DNA from: Calditrichia bacterium
GTDB lineage: Bacteria > Calditrichota > Calditrichia > RBG-13-44-9 > J075
Assembly: GCA_020635015.1 (NCBI GenBank)
Contig: JACKAP010000014.1
Span: forward strand, 62,001 to 126,000
Direction: 5' to 3'
Length of the DNA: 64,000 bases
Below are positions 48,453-56,837 of this stretch, piece after piece. A program made the position numbers and the translations under genes. Position 1 is the first letter of the stretch. Every line of letters starts with the position of its first letter. The notes under the pieces were generated by a model, which worked only from the letters and a program-made list of their open reading frames with translations, was not told the DNA's origin and searched no databases.

Positions 48453-49871
48453 ATGTATAAATCGCTATTGGTCAGCATCTTAGTACTTTTACTAATTGTA
48501 TCCGGTGAAAGCAGAGCACAGCGTTATGAAGATGGCTCCCTCCTATTGCGCACGAATTTCCTGCGTCGCAACCTGGTGCAAGTGCAGAATGTTTCTGCAA
48601 TCACTCTGGACGTTTATGTCAGTTCCCGCGGCGGTTTCTTCGCCCGCCACTATACCCTGGCTCCGGGACAGGCATTTCAGATGGAGGATAAATACACCAA
48701 AAGGAATATCAATGACATCTATATCAAATGTGTCTATAATGATGCCAATTATCAAAATGATCTGCGCATTATCCGGAGGGAGATTGAAGCACGGAATCAA
48801 CAGCAGATGATAATGCGTGCATTATTTGCTGCGTTCGATCAGTTTTTTTTCGATGGCGCCATCTCCCAAATCATGGATGCCGCCGAGTTGCTTGAAAAAG
48901 CGGCTCAGGCAGGTTACGGCCAGGACGATGACCTAGTGAATGACGTAGCAAAATCGCTTATAGAATCAGGAGTTAAGTCCCAAATTATTGATCAGGTCGG
49001 AGGAGAAACACCGCTTGCCCGGGCGTTGGTTGCCGGTGGCCTGGAATTGATTACCGCTTCCCAGCAGTACCATTATCCTGATTTGGAAAAACGTTCGCGC
49101 CTGGCGCTAAACACCTTGCGCGATGTTTCTTTCAACGATAAACACAACTACTCGCTGCGCGAAGCGGCGATTAATCTGGATGCTTTTAAACGCCAGACCC
49201 CTCTCATGATGGTCAGTGCCGGGCTGATCGGCAATTCTTATGGCACCGACGATTGGCAAATGGCCAAGGATGCCAACGGAAAATCCGATGTCGGCGTTTC
49301 CTATAAAGCAGCGGTTTCCTTCTTTTCCGATCATATGATTTTTGGACGGGGGTATGGGAATTTCTTTATTTCAGGATTTTATGAAAAAGGCAATGCCTCT
49401 TCCCCAAATACGCTTTATGTAGGAGATGCTTATGTTGGCGGGGATGATCCGCAGGCGTTATTTCAGGCGCCTACTACAACCCGGCTGGCTCTTACCCAAT
49501 ACGGCGGGGGAATCGCTTACCAGGTTTTTTCCCGGAAAGGAGGATATTACGGGTTGGAAGTAGGCGCAGCGCAAACTCGGCTGGAGCTGAAGTTTGCAGA
49601 TAAATTGCCGGGTGGCGGCACGTCCTCAGCGGGCAGCAAATTTGAAATTATAGAAACGGCCAGCTTGTCGCCTTACGCAAAATTCGGTGCCGGGTGGTCC
49701 GGATTTAGGCGGAGCAAGCTGCATCTCGGATTGGGATTTGCAATCAAATATACCCTGGGAAATCCGGATTATAAAAAGGGATACGAACTCTATCGCAATA
49801 CGGGTCTGGATCTTATCGAATTGCCGCAAAATAACCTGACATTGTCGGCAGAATTGAATCTCTCATTCTAG
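48453..49871 (+). CDS. Exported protein of unknown family, possible outer-membrane barrel
   Basis: A 472-residue protein with a signal peptide (MYKSLLVSILVLLLIVSGESRAQ). Residues ~25-115 form a beta domain (LVQVQNVSAITLDVYVSSRGGFFARHYTLAPGQAF); ~115-235 is helical (RREIEARNQQQMIMRALFAAFDQFFFDGAISQIMDAAELLEKAAQ); from ~250 to the end alternate aromatic strands (VGVSYKAAVSFFSDHMIFGRGYGNFFISGFYEKG ... LTLSAELNLSF) end in Phe, as a barrel would. The gene is richer in A+T than its neighbours. GAGGAGATTGTGAT precedes the ATG. I do not recognise it. Confidence 0.68.
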   Translation: MYKSLLVSILVLLLIVSGESRAQRYEDGSLLLRTNFLRRNLVQVQNVSAITLDVYVSSRGGFFARHYTLAPGQAFQMEDKYTKRNINDIYIKCVYNDANYQNDLRIIRREIEARNQQQMIMRALFAAFDQFFFDGAISQIMDAAELLEKAAQAGYGQDDDLVNDVAKSLIESGVKSQIIDQVGGETPLARALVAGGLELITASQQYHYPDLEKRSRLALNTLRDVSFNDKHNYSLREAAINLDAFKRQTPLMMVSAGLIGNSYGTDDWQMAKDANGKSDVGVSYKAAVSFFSDHMIFGRGYGNFFISGFYEKGNASSPNTLYVGDAYVGGDDPQALFQAPTTTRLALTQYGGGIAYQVFSRKGGYYGLEVGAAQTRLELKFADKLPGGGTSSAGSKFEIIETASLSPYAKFGAGWSGFRRSKLHLGLGFAIKYTLGNPDYKKGYELYRNTGLDLIELPQNNLTLSAELNLSF

Positions 49872-49918
49872 AGGGTTGTTCAGGATTCTGAAAATTTAGC
49901 ATTCCGTAGAATATCAAA

Positions 49919-51379
49919 TCAATAAACCAGCGTCTGTATGGAATGCGGCAATGCTTGAACCGTCGTCTGTCTTTCTCCGGCGATCAGCTTATAGTTGATC
50001 GCCAAATCACTCTGATTCATGACCACCGTAACCATTTTCCCCTCGGGGTTGAGAAAAGAGGTTGCCAGTAGGTGGCTTCTGCTGGGGGCAGTGCTTACCC
50101 GCCGGGCACCCGCGCGGATAAATTTGGAGAAATGGCCGATGTAATAATAGGCCAGGGTATAAATCAGTTCGCCGGTATTGACATCGGCATGCATCGGCGC
50201 AAAGCAGTAATTCGCCACGTGGTTGGGGCCGCCGATCTGGTCGAGCAGAATATTCCAGTCGGTCCAGCCGACCGTGCCGAGGTTAAAATCATTGATCATC
50301 GAGCTGCCGTAACGCTCGGCATTCTTCACCGAGAGGTAATTGTCCGGTTGGAAGCTTTCCGCACAGCCTTCGGTAAAGAGAAGTTTCTTGTCCGGAAATG
50401 CTTCCTGGACATGCCCCAGGTTGCGATACATCGGCTGTCCGCCCGCCCAGGTTTCATACCAGTGAAAGCCGATCCCCCAGGCATATTTGGCCGCCTCCGG
50501 ATCACCGAAGATGGTGTTGGCCCGGTGATTGATCAGGTCGCGATTATGATCCCACACCACGATTTTCTTGCTGCCCAATCCCGCCTCATGCAATGTCGGG
50601 CCGAGATAGTTCTTGAGAAAGTCCCGCTCTTCCTCGGCGGTGTAAATACACGATTCCCAGCGCTGCACCGCCATCGGTTCGTTTTGAATGGTGATCCCCC
50701 AGACCGGGATGCCGGCGGCTTCGTAGGCATGGATAAACTTCACATAATAATTCGCCCAGGGCTGGTAATATTCCGGCAGCAGTTTACCACCCTGGAGCAT
50801 GTTGTGATTGCTTTTCATGAACGCCGGCGGGCTCCAGGGACTGGCATAGATCAACAGCTTGCCCCCGGCGGCCTCCATGGCCTGCTTGATCAAGGGAATC
50901 CGGTACTGCTGGTCATGGGCGATGCTGAAAGAATTTAATTCCCGGTCGCCTTCCTCGATATAGGTAAAGCTGCCGCTGCTGAAGTCGCAGCTATGGATGG
51001 AAACGCGGGCCAAGGTGTAGCCGATCCCGTTTTCCCGGTTGTAGTATGCCTCCAGCAACTCCTGCTGTTTCGTTTCGGGCAGCTTTGCAAACACTTCCGC
51101 CGAAGCGTCGGTAATCGCGCCGCCGATCCCCAGAAATGACTGAAACTGCCGTTCCGGATTGACAAAAACGGCCACCTCAGACTCGAGGGGTTGCGCAGCC
51201 GCTTCAAATGTCAGGGTGGTGGAATGGCTCAGGCGCATGTCGGTGCCGGATGCGGTGGTGTAAACATCAATGCTGTTACCGGCTGAAGCATATTCGAGTT
51301 TATCGGAAATCGTACTGCGCTTTCCGCTACAGGCAATGGCCGTCAACGCCATCATGAGATAGAGAATTGCCTTTTTCAT
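49919..51379 (-). CDS. GH30-family glycosidase lipoprotein
   Basis: A 486-residue lipoprotein (IACSG, Cys17) of glycoside hydrolase family 30. FLGIGGAITDASAEVFAKL opens the barrel; ASPWSPPAFMKSNHNMLQGG is typical; the acid/base Glu is in TIQNEPMAVQRWESCIYT and the nucleophile in LLFTEGCAESF. A C-terminal beta-sandwich (VSTAPSRSHLLATSFLNPEGKMVTVVMNQSD) completes the family layout. Members cleave beta-1,6-glucan, glucosylceramide or xylan. It is exposed to the periplasm or surface. AAGGGCG precedes the ATG. A second, diverged GH30 gene is at 53883. Confidence 0.92.
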   Translation of the reverse strand: MKKAILYLMMALTAIACSGKRSTISDKLEYASAGNSIDVYTTASGTDMRLSHSTTLTFEAAAQPLESEVAVFVNPERQFQSFLGIGGAITDASAEVFAKLPETKQQELLEAYYNRENGIGYTLARVSIHSCDFSSGSFTYIEEGDRELNSFSIAHDQQYRIPLIKQAMEAAGGKLLIYASPWSPPAFMKSNHNMLQGGKLLPEYYQPWANYYVKFIHAYEAAGIPVWGITIQNEPMAVQRWESCIYTAEEERDFLKNYLGPTLHEAGLGSKKIVVWDHNRDLINHRANTIFGDPEAAKYAWGIGFHWYETWAGGQPMYRNLGHVQEAFPDKKLLFTEGCAESFQPDNYLSVKNAERYGSSMINDFNLGTVGWTDWNILLDQIGGPNHVANYCFAPMHADVNTGELIYTLAYYYIGHFSKFIRAGARRVSTAPSRSHLLATSFLNPEGKMVTVVMNQSDLAINYKLIAGERQTTVQALPHSIQTLVY

Positions 51380-51401
51380 GGAGCGCCCTTTCAGTTTTGC
51401 G

Positions 51402-51731
51402 CTATTTTTTCTTCTTTTTCTTCGGCTTGGGCTTGGGCAACGCTTTTTCGGTCAATTCGATCAATTTGCTGACCCATGCTCGATCTTCAATCTGATCTTC
51501 AATCAGGAACGCGGGTTTGGCGCCGGGATAGGGAAATCCTTCGGAAATCTCTCCGGCAAATGCCCTTCCGGCCTCGGTAATTTTTATGAAAAATTTATTG
51601 TCACAAATCTGCCCGACCACCTTGCCATTGCAATATAGGGCATATTCACCGAACATTTTTCGATAGGATATTTCCTGATCGCTATCGATTTGATCGGTGA
51701 TAAATTGAACGAATTCCAGATCAGATGCCAT
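51402..51731 (-). CDS. TfoX N-terminal domain protein
   Basis: A 109-residue protein: FVQFITDQIDSDQEISYRKMFGEYALYCNGKVVGQICDNKFFIKITEAGRAFAG is the TfoX/Sxy N-terminal fold. The end is a basic tail KPKPKKKKKK. It lacks the C-terminal half of the competence regulator Sxy; stand-alone N-domains are common and of unclear role, and the lysine tail suggests nucleic-acid contact. The ATG at 51731 follows AAAGGAGACC. Upstream is the H element that cuts off a serine hydrolase gene. Confidence 0.85.
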   Translation of the reverse strand: MASDLEFVQFITDQIDSDQEISYRKMFGEYALYCNGKVVGQICDNKFFIKITEAGRAFAGEISEGFPYPGAKPAFLIEDQIEDRAWVSKLIELTEKALPKPKPKKKKKK

Positions 51732-51795
51732 GGGGGTCTCCTTTGGAGTTTGTATGGATATTTTCGCTGATACAGAGCACAGTGCAAAGTTTTTT

Positions 51796-51897
51796 TGCAT
51801 GGGGCAAAGGGCATGGGGCATGGCGCCGTAATTTGCAAGCGCAGGTTCCGACACCCGCAATGTAATACACCATGCTCCATGCGCCTTGCCCCATGCA
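51796..51897. repeat. H element, copy 2, at the break point of a gene
   Basis: The reverse complement matches 43107-43194: GGGGCAT arms and the core GCGGGTGTCGGAACCTGCGCT are shared, followed in both by GGCGCC. The serine hydrolase frame at 52219-51898 ends where the element begins. Confidence 0.85.
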
Positions 51898-52219
51898 AAT
51901 GATCCAGGGCAATTCCGGTGATCGCGGATAAAAAGCTTTTTGAAACCGACATGACATTGTGAGGTTGTAATCGATCATGGCCGTTATAATACCTTTCGGC
52001 AACAATATACCCGTTTCGAATCACCAGGAGCCCGTCGATAAATCCGGATGATTGCGCCCGGGTTAACGCGGAATCCAGGAGCTGCGGGGACATGTTCTGC
52101 GTTTCCGGTTGCGCAACCGGCCAAAGTGAGTCATTCTGATCAGGCTCGCCGGGATTATCCTGACAGGTGATGATAAGGAATAAAAAAACAAATACCGGAA
52201 TAAAGAGTAGCTTATTCAT
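51898..52219 (-). pseudogene. Serine hydrolase (beta-lactamase-like), 5' fragment
   Basis: From the ATG at 52219: lipoprotein signal MNKLLFIPVFVFLFLIITC, then MSPQLLDSALTRAQSSGFIDGLLVIRNGYIVAERYYNGHDRLQPHNVMSVSKSFLSAITGIAL. This holds the SxxK catalytic motif (SVSK) of the class C beta-lactamase/penicillin-binding-protein-like family. Homologues continue for 200-300 more residues with a YxN motif; here the frame runs straight into the H element and family similarity stops. The missing part is not found nearby. It is a gene remnant, probably cut by the element or an associated deletion. Confidence 0.8.
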
Positions 52220-52391
52220 CGCTAGGTCATCCCTGGATTTACCACGGCGCATTCTCCGCAGCAAGCACCTCACCTAAATATAAGCCGGCAAGGATACCGT
52301 TGACCAGCCGAGAAAATAATTCTCCCTTGAACCTTCCCGGTATTGGGGTGTCATCCCGTTAGCTAATCCTTAATATCAGGTGGAGGAAATG

Positions 52392-53642
52392 ATGAAACGA
52401 ACGCTTGCCGTATTGACCAACCTTTTGATAACGTTGGTGCTGTTGCCGGCCTGCGGAGACCAGCCAGTGCAGGATCCGCTGCAAAGCGCCGAGCAGGCCC
52501 TGGCGGCCAGGGATTATCAGCGCGCGGTCGACATTCTGGAAGCCGCGCTGCAGCAGGACGAGCAAGATCCCACCCTGCATTATTACCTCGGCCAGGCCTA
52601 CCGCTCGCAGTTCTTCCACGACGGCAGCCAGATCAACGACCTCAACCCGGACTTTGCTCCGAAAGCATCGGCGCATTTCCGGAAAGTATTCGAGCTGGAC
52701 CCGGCCTTCGAAGGGCGACAGTTTGTGGTGGATCCCTATACCAAGGTGCAGAGCATCTGGGGAGCGCTAGCGATGTCCTACGCTTCGCAGGGTGAGCCGG
52801 ATAAAGCGCGGGAGGCATTCCGCCGCGGCCGGGAAGCAGGCGGATTTTATCCGGCAATGATGGAGTACAACCGCAACATGCTGGCTTCCTGTGCCGAGAA
52901 TGCCATCCTGTTCACCAACGGCGATAACGATACCTATCCCGGCTGGTACCTGCAGTTAATGGAGGGCTATCGCACCGACATCACCATCGCCAATCTCAGC
53001 CTGCTCAATGTGCCGTGGTATATCCGCCAACTTCGGGACGGCTATCCCTTCGGCGGCAACAATATCGATTTGGGGTTGGATGACGCGGCAATTGCCGGGT
53101 TAGCGGCCATCGAATGGCCGCCGCAGACCCAGACGCTGCCGGTCGCGGGCGATCCGCTCAACCCTTCCGGTCAACTGCAATGGGAGATGAAGCCGACCGT
53201 GCAAAATCGCCTGCTGCGGGTGCAGGATCAGATGGTGCTGGAAATTCTGCGCGAAAATCGCTGGCGGCGGCCGGTCTATTTTGCCGTAACGGTGTACGGG
53301 CCCAACAAGATCGGCCTGGATGCATACCTGGCGATGGAAGGGCTGGTGCTGCGCCTGAACTCGCATAAGGCAAAAGTCGATGCCGCGCAACTGGAAAAGA
53401 ATCTGATGGAGATCTATCAATACCAGGGTCTTGGCGATTCACATCTCGGCTACATCAAAGAATTGCGGGGAATGTTCCAGAATTACCGCGCCAGCTTTGT
53501 GGAACTGGTGTTGGATTATGCCGGCAAGGGGCAGCCGGAACGGGAGCGGGAGGTCCTGGCAGCGATGGACCGCCTGCTCCCGGTGGATAAGCTGCCCTAT
53601 ACCGACGACCGGTTCCGGGAAAAGGTCGAGTCGCTCAGATAG
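52392..53642 (+). CDS. TPR lipoprotein with DUF2723-like C-terminal domain
   Basis: A 416-residue lipoprotein (LLPACG, Cys21). Residues ~30-155 hold TPR-like helices (SAEQALAARDYQRAVDILEAALQQDEQDPTLHYYLGQAYR). From ~165 comes CAENAILFTNGDNDTYPGWYLQLMEGYRTDITIANLSLLNVPWYIRQLRDG, which strongly resembles the extracytoplasmic soluble part of DUF2723 membrane proteins (O-mannosyltransferase-like). Here it is detached from the membrane half. The later ENRWRRPVYFAVTVYGPNKIGLDAYLAMEGLVLRL also fits that family. Of two adjacent ATGs the one at 52392 has better spacing from GGAGG. It may be an accessory subunit. Confidence 0.75.
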   Translation: MKRTLAVLTNLLITLVLLPACGDQPVQDPLQSAEQALAARDYQRAVDILEAALQQDEQDPTLHYYLGQAYRSQFFHDGSQINDLNPDFAPKASAHFRKVFELDPAFEGRQFVVDPYTKVQSIWGALAMSYASQGEPDKAREAFRRGREAGGFYPAMMEYNRNMLASCAENAILFTNGDNDTYPGWYLQLMEGYRTDITIANLSLLNVPWYIRQLRDGYPFGGNNIDLGLDDAAIAGLAAIEWPPQTQTLPVAGDPLNPSGQLQWEMKPTVQNRLLRVQDQMVLEILRENRWRRPVYFAVTVYGPNKIGLDAYLAMEGLVLRLNSHKAKVDAAQLEKNLMEIYQYQGLGDSHLGYIKELRGMFQNYRASFVELVLDYAGKGQPEREREVLAAMDRLLPVDKLPYTDDRFREKVESLR

Positions 53643-53785
53643 TGACCCCATCCCTATCGCGGATGATCACTTTTGCTTCATTTCCTACACTGTAGACGAT
53701 ACCAAACCGGAATTGGTTGAATGAATGGCCATTTTTTATTAGATTAGCCCCGGGTGTGTTGTAATTAACCTATATTTATGCTAAT

Positions 53786-53861
53786 GCCCACGAAATATCC
53801 GAAAGGAGACGAAAGGTTTATAAATTTTGGTTTTTGGTGTCATTTCGAGTATTTCGTGGGC
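53786..53861. repeat. Inverted repeat before the second GH30 gene
   Basis: GCCCACGAAATATCCGAAA (53786-53804) and TTTCGAGTATTTCGTGGGC (53843-53861) form a stem that ends ten bases before the AAGGAG of the gene at 53883. A related single arm GCCCACGAAACACACGAAAG lies at ~19657. Confidence 0.75.
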
Positions 53862-53882
53862 TAATTTTTTAAGGAGAATACA

Positions 53883-55337
53883 TTGCGGGAATTACCATTC
53901 AGAAGCGGCAGGGCACCTATTTTACAATTCATCGGAATATTCCTGCTGATTTTTTTATTGGGCCCTGGATGCAAAAAATCCGCCAGCCAGCCGGAAGATA
54001 ATGCATCGGCGATATTATGGCTAAGTGACCCCGGTCAGAATATCCAATTCACCGAACAAGCTTCCGGGGTTTGGACCGGAAAAAGAAACGGCTTCGTAGA
54101 CATCAATGTCGATCCGGCATCACGCTATCAGGAAATAGACGGATTCGGATTTGCCTTAACCGGGGGCAGCGCCCTGCATATTCATAATATGTCTGCTGCC
54201 GCTCGCCGTAATTTGTTGACCGAACTGTTCGATCACACGGGCAACAATGTCGGCGTCAGCTATATAAGGATCAGTATCGGGGCATCGGATCTGGACGAAT
54301 ATGTGTTTTCGTATGATGATCTGCCGGCCGGTCAAACCGACGTGACGATGGCGCAGTTCAGCCTGGATGAAGATAGAAGATATTTGATTCCGGTTTTAAA
54401 AGAAATTCTGCAAATCAATCCGGATCTTAAAATACTGGGATCGCCCTGGTCTGCGCCGGTCTGGATGAAGACCAATGGCAGCAGCATCGGGGGCAGCCTG
54501 AAAGCAGAATATGACGATGCCTATGCCCTGTATTTTGTCAAGTATATCCAGGGCATGGCCGCCGAGGGTATTACCATCGATGCGATTACGGTGCAAAACG
54601 AACCGCTCCATGGGGGGAATAATCCCAGCATGGTGATGCAAGCCGACGCACAGGCGGACTTTATTAAGAACAGCCTGGGGCCCGCGTTTCAAAATGCCGG
54701 CATTCAAAGCAAGATCATTGTATATGACCATAACGCCGACCGCCCGGATTATCCGATCGCGATTCTGAACGATCCCGATGCCCGGCAATATGTTGACGGT
54801 TCCGCTTTCCACCTCTACGGAGGCGACATCAGCGCGTTAAGTTCCGTCCATACTGCTCATCCGGATAAAAACCTTTACTTCACCGAGCAGTGGATCGGCG
54901 CCCCGGGAAATTTCGCCGAAGACCTTAAGTGGCATATTCGGGAACTGGTGATCGGCGCTACCCGAAATTGGTCCCGCAATGTGATCGAATGGAACCTGGC
55001 GGCGGATGAAAATCAAGATCCCCACACGCCGGGCGGCTGCGATCGCTGCCTCGGCGCCTTGACAATCAGCGGGGATATGGTCGCCCGCAATCCGGCCTAT
55101 TACATTATTGCCCATGCCGCGAAATTCGTGCGGCCGGGTTCGCAGCGAATTCATTCATCCACCACCGCGGATTTACCGAATGTCGCATTTCAAACCCCGG
55201 ACGGCCGCATCGTGCTGATCGTGTTGAATAACAGCAATGCGGACATACTGTTTAATGTCTTAGTTGAAGATAAGGCGATCTACTCCAGCTTAGCCGCTGG
55301 AGCGGTTGGTACGTATATATGGGAGGCTGGGTTATAA
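53883..55337 (+). CDS. GH30-like glycosidase lipoprotein (TTG start)
   Basis: A 484-residue lipoprotein with lipobox GPGC (Cys30). The TTG start is chosen because AAGGAG stands six bases upstream and no ATG gives the signal sequence. Family marks: YQEIDGFGFALTGGSALHIHNM (~85), ILGSPWSAPVWMKTNGSSIGG, acid/base Glu in TVQNEPLHGGNNPSMVM, nucleophile in LYFTEQWIG, then a beta-sandwich end. Likely a beta-glucanase or related enzyme anchored outside the inner membrane. It is distinct in sequence from the GH30 at 49919; the pair may split a glucan between them. Confidence 0.9.
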   Translation: MRELPFRSGRAPILQFIGIFLLIFLLGPGCKKSASQPEDNASAILWLSDPGQNIQFTEQASGVWTGKRNGFVDINVDPASRYQEIDGFGFALTGGSALHIHNMSAAARRNLLTELFDHTGNNVGVSYIRISIGASDLDEYVFSYDDLPAGQTDVTMAQFSLDEDRRYLIPVLKEILQINPDLKILGSPWSAPVWMKTNGSSIGGSLKAEYDDAYALYFVKYIQGMAAEGITIDAITVQNEPLHGGNNPSMVMQADAQADFIKNSLGPAFQNAGIQSKIIVYDHNADRPDYPIAILNDPDARQYVDGSAFHLYGGDISALSSVHTAHPDKNLYFTEQWIGAPGNFAEDLKWHIRELVIGATRNWSRNVIEWNLAADENQDPHTPGGCDRCLGALTISGDMVARNPAYYIIAHAAKFVRPGSQRIHSSTTADLPNVAFQTPDGRIVLIVLNNSNADILFNVLVEDKAIYSSLAAGAVGTYIWEAGL

Positions 55338-55349
55338 CCCAATTATGAT

Positions 55350-55460
55350 TGCCACAGAGACACAGAGATCACAGAGTCAGTTGTCAGTTGTCAGTTGTCA
55401 GTCTTTGTAGTGATCGGTGGCCACCGATCTATTCTCCGTGAACTCTGTGCCTCTGTGGCG
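55350..55460. repeat. Family A inverted element with an 18-bp palindrome in the loop
   Basis: GCCACAGAGACACAGAG and CTCTGTGCCTCTGTGGC form the arms; the loop holds TCAGTTGTCAGTTG words and the perfect palindrome GATCGGTGGCCACCGATC (55412-55429). It lies between convergent genes. Confidence 0.88.
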
Positions 55461-55517
55461 ATACTTAACAAGTTAATTTTTATTCAATCCTACGCTATAT
55501 ATAGATAACCGACAAGA

Positions 55518-56837
55518 TCAATTCCGAGGGCGCTTCCAGACATCGGCTGGTGGCAGGGTTTGGGCCTGGGGGATCAGCGCGGCTGGCCTGGCCAGGCAAT
55601 TTTTCTCAACCAGCGCCTCCAGATTATCCACCCCATCGCGTTCGAATTGCTGCTTGAGCTGCGTGTCATTGTATAAAATCCGGTAGCGCCGGGCCAGTTC
55701 TTGTTTGAATGTTTCGGTATAGATAATATCAACCATGGCAGTATTGTGCAGTGATTCCAAAGGCGCCAGGAAAATAACGGCATCGTTCGCATCATACATC
55801 GTCTGCCCGGGAGCGGCCTTGTGAACTTGATTACCGGTATAGGCGGTCGCGCCAAGCACATTGTCTTTCAGCGAAAAAGCCACCGGCCGGTTTCCACGGG
55901 CTTCAAAAGCGCTGTCCCACAACCCGTCAGCCATCCGCACCCAGCGATAGGCATACCGCTCCATCCCGGCAGTGCTGCGGGCGGTGCCGGCATCGGGAAC
56001 GATCTCTTTTTCGACCGACAGCGCCAGGTGGTGAAAGCGAATCGAATATGTTTTACCGGGGTGCCATTGATGAAAAAAAGTGCCGCAATTCCAGAAATAC
56101 TGCCCGCTCTTGTCTTTGATCCCCTTATAGGCATGCCGGGTGTTGGTGAGAAAAATTCCCTTGCGCCCCTCGCCAAAGCCGCCCATCTCATCCAGGATGA
56201 TGCGATACATGGTATAATCGTTCCCGATCAGGCTCTTGCGGAATAACGCCAGATCATTCGGCGATTGAATCGCCGGCCAGTAGGTCGGGCTATTCACCGC
56301 TACCACCCTAAGGCGCTGCTGTTCCGGAAGTTCCTGATTGGCCCGGTAAATCGCATGCATCAGATCAAAATAGGTCTTCAGCGGCCAGCCCTCGCCGCTA
56401 AAGTCATTCTGGAAAACCGGGAAGAGGAGGGTTTGATCTTCCCTCTCGGCAGTGAAGTAGGCATCAAGATTCATCTGCTGGCTGACCGAAAATACCTCCA
56501 CAAAAATATATTTCACCTGCTCATAAAAAGCCGGCGTTTCCACCAGTTGTTGATAAAATTGAAACGGCTCCAGCGCCGGATGCCAGGCATCGTCGAAGAT
56601 CAGGAGATCGTATGATTTGATTTGGTCCAGCACCAGCGCCAGCGGATCCCGGCCCTCCCGGTCCAGAAAATCGACGAACGGCTGTAGCTTCTGTTCTCCG
56701 CCGGTTTCCTGAGCCGCCAGTGGGTTTACGATCATCAGCAACAATACTGCGGCAGCATACAGCCATTTGCGTAAAATCACGGAGATAAACTTTGCGCGCG
56801 CTGCGTTTGCATTACCTTCTCTGTAGTCATTTATCAT
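55518..56837 (-). CDS. Exported protein of unknown function
   Basis: A 439-residue protein. After an N-terminal basic stretch a signal segment (LRKWLYAAAVLLLMIVNPLAAQ, ~22-43) is followed by a domain with SYDLLIFDDAWHPALEPFQFYQQLVETPAFYEQVKYIFVEVFS, RLRVVAVNSPTYWPAIQ, GIFLTNTRHAYKG and KTYSIRFHHLALSVE. Regularly placed Asp/His/Glu (FDDAWH, NTRHAY, FHH) recall TraB/ChaN or erythromycin-esterase-like folds, but I cannot assign a family. The ATG at 56837 overlaps the end of the upstream Ntn-hydrolase gene, with AGGA inside that gene, so the two are translationally linked. Confidence 0.7.
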   Translation of the reverse strand: MINDYREGNANAARAKFISVILRKWLYAAAVLLLMIVNPLAAQETGGEQKLQPFVDFLDREGRDPLALVLDQIKSYDLLIFDDAWHPALEPFQFYQQLVETPAFYEQVKYIFVEVFSVSQQMNLDAYFTAEREDQTLLFPVFQNDFSGEGWPLKTYFDLMHAIYRANQELPEQQRLRVVAVNSPTYWPAIQSPNDLALFRKSLIGNDYTMYRIILDEMGGFGEGRKGIFLTNTRHAYKGIKDKSGQYFWNCGTFFHQWHPGKTYSIRFHHLALSVEKEIVPDAGTARSTAGMERYAYRWVRMADGLWDSAFEARGNRPVAFSLKDNVLGATAYTGNQVHKAAPGQTMYDANDAVIFLAPLESLHNTAMVDIIYTETFKQELARRYRILYNDTQLKQQFERDGVDNLEALVEKNCLARPAALIPQAQTLPPADVWKRPRN

